From the NCBI GenBank assembly GCA_025452255.1, contig CP104974.1, forward strand, positions 930,001 through 994,000: a stretch of 64,000 nt of DNA, in the 5' to 3' direction. The DNA comes from Devosia sp. A8/3-2 (GTDB taxonomy: Bacteria; Pseudomonadota; Alphaproteobacteria; Rhizobiales; Devosiaceae). This document shows, in pieces, positions 10,059-18,605 of the stretch. Position 1 is the first letter of the stretch. Every line of letters starts with the position of its first letter. Under the pieces are notes generated by a model. The model worked only from the letters and a program-made list of their open reading frames with translations. It did no database searches and had not been told where the DNA came from. The translations under genes and the position numbers were made by a program.

Positions 10059-10838
10059 GTGTCTGATGTAGTTATTGACGTTCGCAACGTCAGCAAGCGC
10101 TTTGGCGGATTGACCGCCGTCAACAATTGTTCGCTCTCGGTTCGGCGCGGCTCGGTCACAGGATTGATCGGGCCCAATGGCGCGGGTAAATCAACGTTGT
10201 TCAACATCGTGGCCGGCAATATCGTGCCCGATAGCGGACAGGTGATCTTCGACGGGCAGGATGTGACGGGCCTCAAGCCCCACCAATTGTTCCGCACCGG
10301 CATGTTGCGCACGTTCCAGATCGCGCATGAATTCTCCAATATGACGGCGTTGGAAAACCTGATGATGGTGCCGGGCGACCAGCCAGGCGAATATCTGGGC
10401 AATGCTCGGTTTCGGCCGGGCTCGGTGAAATCGCGCGAGACCGAAGTGCGCAAGAAAGCGCTCGATGTCATCGATTTCCTCAAGCTGGGCCATGTGCGCA
10501 ATGAGCTGGCCGGCAATCTGTCCGGCGGGCAGAAAAAGCTGCTCGAGCTGGGCCGCACCATGATGGTGGATGCCAAGGTGGTGCTGCTTGACGAGGTGGC
10601 GGCGGGCGTCAACAAGACATTGCTCAATGATCTTGCTGCCAATATCGAGCGGATGAACAAGGAATTGGGCTACACATTCTTCGTCATCGAGCACGATATG
10701 GACCTGATCGGGCGGCTGTGCGATCCGGTGATCGTGATGGCGGCCGGCGAGAAGATCGCCGAGGGCCCCATGGCCGAAATCCGCGCCAATCCGGCCATTG
10801 TCGAGGCCTATTTCGGCACCCCGGTGGAAGCAGCATAA
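10059..10838 (+). CDS. livG: Branched-chain amino acid ABC transporter ATP-binding protein LivG
   Basis: One of the two ATPases of the high-affinity branched-chain amino acid importer. It shows Walker A GPNGAGKST, signature LSGGQKK, Walker B VVLLDEVAAG and the switch histidine in VIEHDMD, with the LivG-type long insertion between Walker A and the signature. I prefer the GTG at 10059 (MSDVVIDVRNV); an in-frame ATG at 10017 would add 14 residues that do not look like the family. The stop overlaps the livF start (TAATG), so the two are coupled. The frame is intact. Confidence 0.93.
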   Translation: MSDVVIDVRNVSKRFGGLTAVNNCSLSVRRGSVTGLIGPNGAGKSTLFNIVAGNIVPDSGQVIFDGQDVTGLKPHQLFRTGMLRTFQIAHEFSNMTALENLMMVPGDQPGEYLGNARFRPGSVKSRETEVRKKALDVIDFLKLGHVRNELAGNLSGGQKKLLELGRTMMVDAKVVLLDEVAAGVNKTLLNDLAANIERMNKELGYTFFVIEHDMDLIGRLCDPVIVMAAGEKIAEGPMAEIRANPAIVEAYFGTPVEAA

Positions 10839-11541
10839 TGGCCCTGATCGAACTCAAACACGTCGTCGGCGGTTATGGCGGCGCGCCGATCCTCAATGGC
10901 GTCAATATCGCCATCGAGCCGCATGATATCGGGGTCATTGTCGGCCCCAATGGGGCGGGCAAATCCACCACGCTCAAGGCCATATTCGGGCTGCTCAAGG
11001 TCACCGGCGGCACCATCGAGTTCGGCGGCGAGAATGTCGCCAATTCCCTGCCCGACCGGCTGGTGCCCAAGGGCCTCAGCTTTGTGCCGCAGGAAAAGAA
11101 CGTTTTCACCTCGATGAGTGTCGAGGAAAATCTGGAAATGGGCGCCTTTACCCGCAAGGACGATTTCCGCTCCACCATGGCTCGGGTCTATGAAATGTTC
11201 CCGGTGCTGGCGGAAAAGCGGCGGCAGCCGGCGGGCGAATTGTCGGGCGGGCAACGCCAGATGGTGGCCATGGGCCGCGCGCTGATGAGCAAGCCCAAAT
11301 TGCTGATGCTGGACGAGCCTTCGGCAGGCCTCTCGCCGCGCTATGTCATCGAGATTTTCGAGACCATTGTGCGCGTCAACAAGGAAGGCGTCGGCATTCT
11401 GATGGTCGAGCAGAACGCCCGCCGGGCGCTGGCCTTTGCTTCCAAGGGCTTCGTGCTGGCCAGCGGGCAGAACCGCTTCACCGGCACCGGCCCCGAACTC
11501 ATCGCCGACCCCGAAGTCGCCAAGAGCTTTTTGGGGGCTGA
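10838..11541 (+). CDS. livF: Branched-chain amino acid ABC transporter ATP-binding protein LivF
   Basis: Second ATPase of the Liv importer, about 234 residues, with Walker A GPNGAGKST, signature LSGGQRQM, Walker B LLMLDEPSAG and switch region MVEQNA. The start overlaps the livG stop. At 11531-11541 the run TTGGGGGCTGA is one G short: with six G the protein ends SFLGG and stops at TGA 11539-11541, the usual end of LivF. As given, the frame reads through a palindromic repeat into livH and makes a false fusion of about 370 residues. I end the gene at 11541. Confidence 0.88.
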
Positions 11542-11572
11542 GAGATGGTTCAGTTTTTCGCCCAACCACAAA

Positions 11573-11600
11573 GTCATTCCCGCGCCAGCGGGAAATCCTG
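11573..11600. repeat. Small palindromic intergenic repeat between livF and livH
   Basis: GTCATTCCCGC is followed by a GCCA loop and GCGGGAA, a 7-bp stem of the GTCATTCCCGC type that I know as scattered extragenic palindromes in alphaproteobacteria. A diverged copy lies at 13935-13960. Confidence 0.6.
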
Positions 11601-11627
11601 TTTGCTGCGCCCCATTGAGGCCACCGC

Positions 11628-12629
11628 ATGACCGAATTTATCTTCTTCATCAACCAGGTCGTCATCTCCGGCGCGGTGCTGGGCTGCATCTATGCGCTGG
11701 GCGCGGTGGGCATCACGCTGGTGTTCGGCATTCTGCGCTTTGCCCATTTTGCCCATTCCGAGCTGATGACCTCGGGTGCGTTTTTTGCCTTCCTGCTGGC
11801 CGGTGCCTTTGCCGCCTGGGCATTGTCACGCCCATTCCCATGGGCTTTGTGGTGCTGCCCATTGCCATGGTGCTCTCGGCGATTTTCGCGCTGGGCATCG
11901 ACAAGGGGTTTTATGCGCCGCTGCGCAAGCGGGGGCCAAGCCTGTGACGCTGCTGATCGCTTCGATCGGCGTGACGCTGATGGTGCAGGGGCTGATCCGG
12001 CTGTTTTTCGGCGCCGGCTCCTATTCGTTTTTCGAGCATGAAACCAAGGACGTGTTCCGCGTCGATCTGAGCTTTCTGGGCTCGACCCGGCCTTTGGTGA
12101 TCACCGAGCCGCAATTGCTGATGATCATTGTGACGGCGCTATCGGTGATTGCGCTGCATCTCTTCCTCACCCGCTCGCGGCTGGGCAAGGCGATGCGCGC
12201 CATGGCTGACAATGCGGATCTCGCGCAAGTGTCGGGCATCAATACGGCGCTGGTGGTGCGGGTCACTCGGATCATTGCCGGGGCACTGGGCTGCATGGCC
12301 GGCACCATGCTGGCGCTGGACGTGACGCTCAAGCCCGATCTCGCCTTCAACATCATCATCCCGATCTTTGCCGCCGCCATTGTGGGCGGGCTGGGCCGAG
12401 CCTATGGCGCCATTGCCGGGGGCTGCTGATCGGCTTTGCCGAATCGCTGGCCGTGTTCAACTGGACCATGGTGCTGCGCCCGCTCAACGCCATCCTGCCC
12501 GAGTGGCTGCAATTGCCGGCGACGCTGGCTTTGGTGCCCACCGAATATAAGCTCACCGTGGCCTTCGTCATTCTGGTGGTGACGCTGCTGGTGCGGCCCA
12601 CCGGCATCTTCAAGGGAGCCTCGTCATGA
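11628..12629 (+). CDS. livH: Branched-chain amino acid ABC transporter permease LivH, three frameshifts
   Basis: Inner-membrane permease with about eight hydrophobic helices and the family motifs GITLVFGILRFAH and AIVGGLGRAYGA. It begins at ATG 11628 after the repeat and ends TGIFKGASS. The frame is broken near 11815 (one C short), 11931 (G run one short) and 12421 (G run one short); restored, the protein is about 334 residues. The stop overlaps the ATG of livM (ATGA at 12626-12629). It pairs with LivM to form the channel of the importer. Confidence 0.88.
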
Positions 12630-13907
12630 TCCAGCGTTCCCTCACGCTCTTTGCCGGGCTGTTCGCACTGATCCCGGTCATCGGCTGGGTGATGGGCCTG
12701 CCCTTCACCTCCTCGCGTCTGGTCGAGGCCGCCGCCTATGCGCTGATCGCGCTGGGGCTCAACCTGCAATGGGGTTATGGCGGGCTGTTCAATTTCGGCA
12801 TTATGGGCTTCCTGATGGTGGGCGGCTTTGCCGTCACCTTCGTTTCCTATCCGGTCAATCCGCAATTCTGGGGCGCCGATGGCCCTCGGCTGCTGGGGCG
12901 GGCGCTGCTGGCCTTTATCGTGGGCGCCGGCTCTGGTGCTGGCCGCGCGGCAGAGCCATCGCGTGGGCATATCAGGCAAGTGGAAGGCCGTGCTGACGGT
13001 CATCGCGTGGTTTGCGGCCTATTGCATTTATCGCAGCCAGATCGATCCGGCCGCCGCCTATATCGAATCCGAGGCCGGCGGCAAATGGGTCGGCGGCTCA
13101 GGCGCGCATCCCGTGTTGGGCTGGCTGTTCGGTGGCGTCTTGGCGGCGGCTATCGCCTATTTCGTCGGCAAGATTTGTCTGGGCCTGCGCACCGATTATC
13201 TGGCCATTGCCACGATCGGCATTTCCGAAATCATCCGGGCGCTGATCAAGAATATGGATTGGCTGACGCGCGGCACGTTGACCGTCTCGCCCATTCCTCG
13301 GCCCGTGCCTTTGCCCGATGCCTATGCGGGCGGCGGGCAGCCGGCGCTGCTCCCGGCGCGTGGCGGTTTTCTGCTGCTGGCCATTGCCGTGCTGGCCATC
13401 GCCATCCTCTTGATCTCGCGCGCCTATGCCGGACCCCGGGGCCGCATGATGCGCTCCATTCGCGACAATCATATTGCTTCTGCCTCGATGGGCAAGAATG
13501 TCACCGCCCGGCAGCTCGAAATCTTCGTCTTTGGCTCGGTGCTGATGGGCATTGGCGGGGCCATGCTGGTCAGCTTCGTGCAGATTTTCGATCCCTCCAG
13601 CTATCAGCCGATCAACCACACCTTCCTGATCTGGGTGATGGTGATCGTAGGCGGCGCCGGCAATAATTGGGGCGCTGTCTTCGGGGCGGTACTGATCTGG
13701 CTGATCTGGGTCATTTCCGAGCCTTTGGCCAAGGCGGTGTTCGATGTCGTCTCCTATTGGTCGAGCACTGCCGGCTGGGGCGCCATTCCCGATATCGAAG
13801 CCCGCTCGGCGCAGATGCGGGTCTTCGTGCTGGGCCCGGTAATCACCATCGCCCTCAGATTTGCCCCCAAGGGCCTGATCCCCGAAGTGGTGCGGCGGGA
13901 AGGCTAG
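12626..13907 (+). CDS. livM: Branched-chain amino acid ABC transporter permease LivM, one frameshift
   Basis: Partner permease of LivH, with about ten hydrophobic segments. The N-terminus (LIALGLNLQWGYGGLFNFG) and the later motifs (GLRTDYLAIATIGISEI, SIRDNHIASASMGKN) are typical of LivM. A frameshift near 12920 (GTGGGCGCCGGCTCT) splits it into two overlapping frames; joined, it gives about 427 residues, at the long end for the family because of the middle insertion GISGKWKAVL to AHPVLGWLFG. It is the last gene of the livGFHM operon; livK is 2 kb away on the other strand. Confidence 0.88.
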
Positions 13908-13934
13908 CCTCTGCCCGTCCGCATTGCACCCTGT

Positions 13935-13960
13935 GTCATCCCCAGCGAAAGGGGATTTCC
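13935..13960. repeat. Diverged palindromic repeat downstream of livM
   Basis: GTCATCCCC, the loop AGCGAAA and GGGGAT form a short hairpin related to the repeat at 11573-11600. The 168 bases between livM and the antitoxin start hold this element, a further partial GTCATTCC at about 13997, and the promoter described next. Confidence 0.5.
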
Positions 13961-14022
13961 GTTTGGGTATGGGTGCGGTGGCGCCTCAACCACGGTGTCA
14001 TTCCGACGCCTAATGTCCAATG

Positions 14023-14051
14023 TTGCACTTTGTCTAAAACTGGACTATATG
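14023..14051 (+). promoter_or_regulatory. Candidate housekeeping promoter of the RES-Xre module
   Basis: TTGCAC (14023-14028) and TATATG (14046-14051) are separated by 17 bases and lie 25 bases before the antitoxin ATG. GTCC/GGAC half sites flank the -35 region at about 14015 and 14042 and could be an operator for the antitoxin. The operator is inference. Confidence 0.5.
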
Positions 14052-14075
14052 TGCGTCAGGAATTGGAGAGAGGCT

Positions 14076-14606
14076 ATGGCCCGCATCGCTCGTATTGCAT
14101 CGGATCAGCCGGTGGCGCCTGGTCCCGCCCTGTTGGATGGAGCACGGTTCCTGCCACAGAACCGACGGCGCCTGAGCGGGCCGGGCCTGCGCAGTTTTCT
14201 CGCCATTGCCGATCTCTGGCAGCTCAATGAGGAGCAGCGGCGGCTGGTGCTGGGCTATCCGGCGCGCTCGACCTATTATCTCTGGATGCGACAGGCGCGG
14301 GCGCAGGAAAGCCTGCTGCTCGATGCCGATGTACTGACGCGGATTTCGGCGGTGTTGGGCATTCACCGAGCGCTGGGCGTGTTGTTTGCCAATCAGGCTG
14401 ACGCGCTGGCCCGGCTACGTGGGCCTCATGATGCGCCGGTCTTTGGCGGCCAGCCTCCGCTGGCTTTGGTGACCAATGGGTCACAGGATGGCCTATTGCT
14501 GGTGCGGCGTTTTCTCGATGCGGCGCAGGGCGGGCTCTATATGGCGCCCAACCGGGCCGATCAGGATTTTGCGCCCACGGGCGACGAGGCCATTGTCTGG
14601 CAATGA
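14076..14606 (+). CDS. Xre/MbcA/ParS-type antitoxin of a RES-Xre module
   Basis: Protein of 176 residues. The N-terminal half is helical with RLSGPGLRSFLAIADLW, QRRLVLG and ARSTYYLWMRQAR, as in Xre-like antitoxins. The C-terminal half, from about residue 90, resembles the MbcA/ParS/Xre toxin-binding domain (RISAVLGIHRALGVLF) and ends in a tail that could plug the toxin active site. The ATG at 14076 follows GGAGAGAGG. An ATG at 14049 would overlap the -10 hexamer. The gene overlaps the toxin by four bases (ATGA), as usual for this class. It should bind the toxin and repress the operon. Confidence 0.85.
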   Translation: MARIARIASDQPVAPGPALLDGARFLPQNRRRLSGPGLRSFLAIADLWQLNEEQRRLVLGYPARSTYYLWMRQARAQESLLLDADVLTRISAVLGIHRALGVLFANQADALARLRGPHDAPVFGGQPPLALVTNGSQDGLLLVRRFLDAAQGGLYMAPNRADQDFAPTGDEAIVWQ

Positions 14607-15274
14607 GCGAGCAGCGCATTGCGGCGCCCCGGCCGTGCTATCGCCTGATCCCCTCGCAATTTCCGCCAATTGGCCTGTTCGACACGGTGAGCACGCCGGC
14701 GGATCTCGAAGCGGTGATGGACCCGGCCGGCTGGACCAATGACCGGCTGGTAAGCGAAAGACTGCGCCGTCTGCCCGAGGCCGAATGGGCGTTCGGGCGG
14801 CATAATTCCAGTATCATCATGGCCGCGTTCCTGCATGCCCCACCGGGCGGCACACGCTTTGCCGGGCCCGATCTGGGCGCTCGGTATGCGGCAGCTGCCA
14901 TCAATACGGCGGTCGCCGAAGTGGCCCATCACCTGCGGCGCGAATTGGTGGCCCGCAATGTCCCGGCGATGACGCGGACCTATCGGACCTATCATTGCCG
15001 GCTCGAGGGCGACTATCTCGATCTGCGCGAGCAGCAGGCTGCCCGGCCGGAGCTCTATGACGGCACGAACTACACCGCTAGCCAGACCTTCGGCGAGGCC
15101 GAGCGCGCCAGCGGCGGGGATGGGCTGGCCTATGACAGCCTGCGTCATAGCGGTGGCACCAATGTCGTGGCCTATCGCCCCTCCAAAGTGCTCGACGTGG
15201 TGCAGGGCGAGCATCTGGATGTCAGTGTTACAGCGGATGCGCCGACGATTCAGGTGCGGCGGTTGAGCGAATAG
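14603..15274 (+). CDS. RES-domain toxin (NAD+ phosphorylase family)
   Basis: Protein of 223 residues with the RES layout: an N-terminal arginine region (CYRLIPSQFPP), a central tyrosine segment (ARYAAAAINTAVAEVAHHL) with the conserved glutamate, and a later SLRHSGGTNVVAYRP motif carrying the conserved serine. Family members such as MbcT and Res degrade cellular NAD+ with phosphate, arresting or killing cells unless the antitoxin is present. Both genes are intact although the neighbours carry indels. The module stands between livM and livK, which suggests insertion into the transporter locus. Confidence 0.88.
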   Translation: MSEQRIAAPRPCYRLIPSQFPPIGLFDTVSTPADLEAVMDPAGWTNDRLVSERLRRLPEAEWAFGRHNSSIIMAAFLHAPPGGTRFAGPDLGARYAAAAINTAVAEVAHHLRRELVARNVPAMTRTYRTYHCRLEGDYLDLREQQAARPELYDGTNYTASQTFGEAERASGGDGLAYDSLRHSGGTNVVAYRPSKVLDVVQGEHLDVSVTADAPTIQVRRLSE

Positions 15275-15275
15275 C

Positions 15276-15862
15276 TCACCTCCGCGCGCTGACCCAGAGC
15301 CAGCGGGTCGGCAGGGCGTCATAGCCCGTGCCGTCCTCCTCAGTCAGCTTGAGTTCGCTCCATTCCGCGGCGGCGCGATAATGGGCGAGCAAAGTCGCGG
15401 CGCTGGGATAATTGTAATAGCGGCCGAATTGGTCGCGGCCTTCGCCATTGCCTGCCTTGAAGCTGGCAGTGAAAAGCCCGCCGGGCCGCAAGGCGCGATG
15501 GATTTGCGCCAGATTGCCGGTCAGCTCAGTGGCCAGCGCGTGCAGCAATGAGGCGCTCGCCCACACCCCATCATAGCGCGAGACGGCATCGAGTTCGTCA
15601 AACCGCATCACCCGCACCGGCCGGCCGATATGGCGGCTCGCCTCTGCGGCCAGTTCGGGCGAGGCGTCGGTCGGTTGAATGTCAAAGCCCTGCGCCAGCA
15701 TATAGGCCGCATCATCGCCGCCGCCCGTTCCCAGTTCGAGAATTGTCGCACCGGCCGGAAGCGCTGCGAGAAAGTTCACCGGTGAGGTCCGATGCGCCGC
15801 TGGTGCCGCACATAGGTCGTGGCGTTTTCGGCATAGAACCGCAGGGTGTCGTCATCGGCCAT
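15276..15862 (-). CDS. Class I SAM-dependent methyltransferase, one frameshift
   Basis: Small Rossmann-fold methyltransferase of about 195 residues. Motif I reads ILELGTGGGDDA, the acidic post-I strand is IQPTDASPEL, and motif IV region is YDGVWASASLLH. It resembles the methyltransferases that act on tellurite or small molecules, but the substrate cannot be told. The start at 15862 (ATG preceded by GGGAGG) gives MADDDTLRFYAENA; the frame shifts near 15783 before MNFLAALPAG. It converges on the RES toxin gene with one base between the stops. Confidence 0.8.
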
Positions 15863-15878
15863 TATTGCCTCCCGCATG

Positions 15879-15906
15879 AAAAAGCCCGGGATCGCTCCCG
15901 GGCTTT
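15879..15906 (-). terminator. Intrinsic terminator of livK
   Basis: An 11-bp stem (AAAGCCCGGGA with TCCCGGGCTTT, loop TCGC) is followed on the minus strand by a T run (the A run at 15879-15883). It lies 22 bases beyond the livK stop. Confidence 0.88.
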
Positions 15907-15928
15907 CATTATTTCATCGCTGGCAAAA

Positions 15929-17133
15929 TTACTGGATTTCGCCCTTTTCGACGAACTTGCCGCCTTCGACGGCCAGTTCGACGATGATGCCGTCCACATC
16001 GCCAACGTCGTCGAAGTCGAGCGGGCCGCCGGCGCCGTCATAGTCGATATCGGTGCCGGCCTTGATCAGCTCGACTGCCTTGGTCCATTCGCCGGGCAGG
16101 ATTTTTCGCCGGGGGCGGAAGCAACCTCGCGCAAAGCGGCCGAGAGGCCCTCGCGGTCGGCCGAGCCATTCTTTTCGATGGCCAGAGCCAAAAGGAACGC
16201 GGCGTCATAGGCACGGGGGCATAGGTCGCGTTGGCTTCGATGCCGGCGGCAGTGGCCAGATCGATATAGGTCGTGGTGGCCTCGCCAGCCGGAGCGCCGG
16301 CACGGGTAGCGATCAGGCCTTCCACGGCCGCAGCGTCGATACCGGTCAGCAGATCGTCGCCGACCATGCCGTCACCGCCGACATAGGTGGTGAAATTGCC
16401 CGATTCCACGGCTCTGGCGCAGCACGGTGTTACCTGAGGCATTGGCATAGGCCGGGATCACCGGGTTCTGCGAAGCGACCAGATTGCCCAGCTCGGCGCG
16501 GTAGTCGGCCTTGCCTTCTTCATGGGCAAGATTGGCAGCCACGGTGCCGCCGCCGGCAGTGTAGGCAGCCGAAAGCGCATCGGCAAAGCCCTTGCCATAG
16601 TCATTGTTGACATAGGTGATGGCGATGTCCTGCACGCCCTTGGCGAGCAGCAGGTCAGCCAGCTTGACGCCCTGCAGTGCGTCCGAGGGGGTGGTGCGGT
16701 AGACGAGGTCATTATCGTCCAGCGTGGTCAAAGCCGGGGCCGAGGAGGCCGGGGAGATGAAGACCACATTGCCCGACTTGCCCGAGCCATTGAAGGCGCC
16801 GATGGTTTCGCCGGTGCACAGTGCGCCGACCACGGCCGTCACATTGTCGGAATTGATGACCTTGTCGGCTGCAGCGGCAGCAGCGGTGGCATCGCAGGCG
16901 CCGTCGGCCGAGATCAGCTTGAGCTCGCCGCCCAGAATGCCGCCCTGCTCGTTGACCTGCTTTACCACCAGCTCGGCGCCGGCAAAAATCGGCGGCGTCA
17001 GCGATTCAATGGGGCCCGTAAAGCCGCCGATGAAGCCGATAGTGGCTCCGGTGTCCTGAGCGATGGCCGGTGCGGCGACCGCAAGGGTCGAGGCAGCAAC
17101 TGCCGTGGTCAGGGTCTTGTTCAGAATGTTCAT
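15929..17133 (-). CDS. livK: Branched-chain amino acid ABC transporter substrate-binding protein LivK, several frameshifts
   Basis: Periplasmic receptor of the Liv importer. A signal peptide (MNILNKTLTTAVAASTLA, cleavage after AIAQ) precedes a type I periplasmic-binding fold: TIGFIGGFTGP, then AAADKVINSDNVTAVVGALC, ISPASSAPALT, and a hinge with YVNNDYGKGFADAL. The frame shifts near 16415, 16215 and 16100; the last part reads to VEGGKFVEKGEIQ and stops at 15929. The full protein is about 400 residues. It is transcribed on the opposite strand to livGFHM, with its own terminator, so it is expressed separately, as a highly made binding protein often is. Confidence 0.87.
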
Positions 17134-17361
17134 CTATGTCCCTCTCAATGGTCGTCCCGCTGGTGCAGCCCTTGCACGGCGCCAGTCTTGCACGCGGAAC
17201 GACACGTCTTCAGGGGCGCTACGTGCGCCCTGCCAAGCCGAGACTGTTGCATATTGGAAATTGGGAGTCACCTTGTATTGATTGGTAAAACCGGGCCTTG
17301 TGACTGTTGCTTAACGCGGATGGTTTTTGGATAGATTGAGGCCTTGTGCGGTGAGGGCGGC

Positions 17362-18391
17362 ATGATTTTTCGTCTGCTTGGAGGGGCGTTGCTGAGCTCG
17401 GTGCTACTGGCGCCGGCCATGCCGGCCGTGGCGCAGCTCACCGTGCTCGATCAGGCGCAGGACAATGTCGGGGGCGTCCCCGCTGCGCCACCGCCTCCGG
17501 TATGCGGCACCCAGCCACTGGCCATTGCGCGCATGAGCTGGCCTTCGGCGGCGCTATTGGCGGAAATTCACGCCCGCGTGCTGGCCGCCCAGTTCGGCTG
17601 CCAGATCCGGGTCATTCCGGGCGATCTGGCGGCGACCGGCTCGTCCATGGGCTCGACCGGCCAGCCGGCCGTAGCGCCCGAAATGTGGGTCAACCGGATT
17701 GCCGAATTGTGGAACCCGGCCATCGAGGCGCAGATGGTGCAGCCGGCGGCGCCCAGCTATGTGGAAACCAATTTCGAGGGCTGGTTCATTCCCGATTATG
17801 TCGGGACGGCTCATCCCGAATTGACCGCTGCCGCGGGGCTGGCCGCGGCTTTGCCCACGCTCACTGGCGGAAGCAAGGTGCGGTTCGTCTCCTGTCCGCC
17901 CGATTGGGCCTGCGCTGTTATCAATCGTAATCTGGTGCGCGCCTATGGGCTGGGCAATCTGGTCGAAATTGTCGAGCCGGCCAATCGGTTCGAAATGGAC
18001 AATCTGATCGGGGAGGCGGTGAGCCGGCGGGAGGCCATCGTCTTCTATTATTGGCAGCCCAATGCCGTGCTGGCGCAATTCGGCTTTCGTCCGCTCGATA
18101 TGGGGGAATATGACGAGGCCAATGCCAAATGCCCAGCGAGCCTGTCCTGCCCCACTCCCGCGCCCTCGGCCTTTGCGCCCGAGACGGTGGTGACGGCGCT
18201 GGCCGAATGGGTGTTTACTGACATTCCCACCATTGCCGGCTATTTCCAGCGCAGCGCTGCCTTTGGCCGAGATGAACGGCCTATTGGCCCAGCTCAACCT
18301 GCCGGGCGCTACCATCGAGGGCGTGGCCGACCGGTTCGTCGCCGAGCGCGGCGATATCTGGCGCAAATGGGTAGGGACGGGAGGCCCGTAA
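17362..18391 (+). CDS. ProX/OpuAC-like substrate-binding protein, one frameshift
   Basis: Exported protein of about 343 residues with a signal peptide (MIFRLLGGALLSSVLLA, cleavage near AVAQ). The body matches the glycine betaine/proline/choline binding family: QIRVIPGD, PEMWVNRIAELWN, a ligand-box region NFEGWFIPDY, then CPPDWACAVINRN and FYYWQPN. A shift near 18262 interrupts the last 45 residues, which then read EMNGLLAQLNLPG to the stop at 18391. No permease or ATPase gene is next to it, so it serves a transporter elsewhere or is an orphan. ATG 17362 is preferred to the TTG at 17344. Confidence 0.75.
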
Positions 18392-18605
18392 CGGGGCATT
18401 TACCCTGCTCTGCAAAGGCCATGGGCGGAGCGGCGGATCGTTGTCAGACTGTCATACAGGCTGGATAGGTTCCCACGTTCGTTTCCAGTAAGTCACTGAA
18501 GGCAAACGAATTTTATCTAATTCTTTAGAAGATATTCATGCCTTGGCGCCAATAAGGCGGTGCAATGGGCACGGCTGATGGGGCCCATATCCATCTCGGT
18601 AGAGC

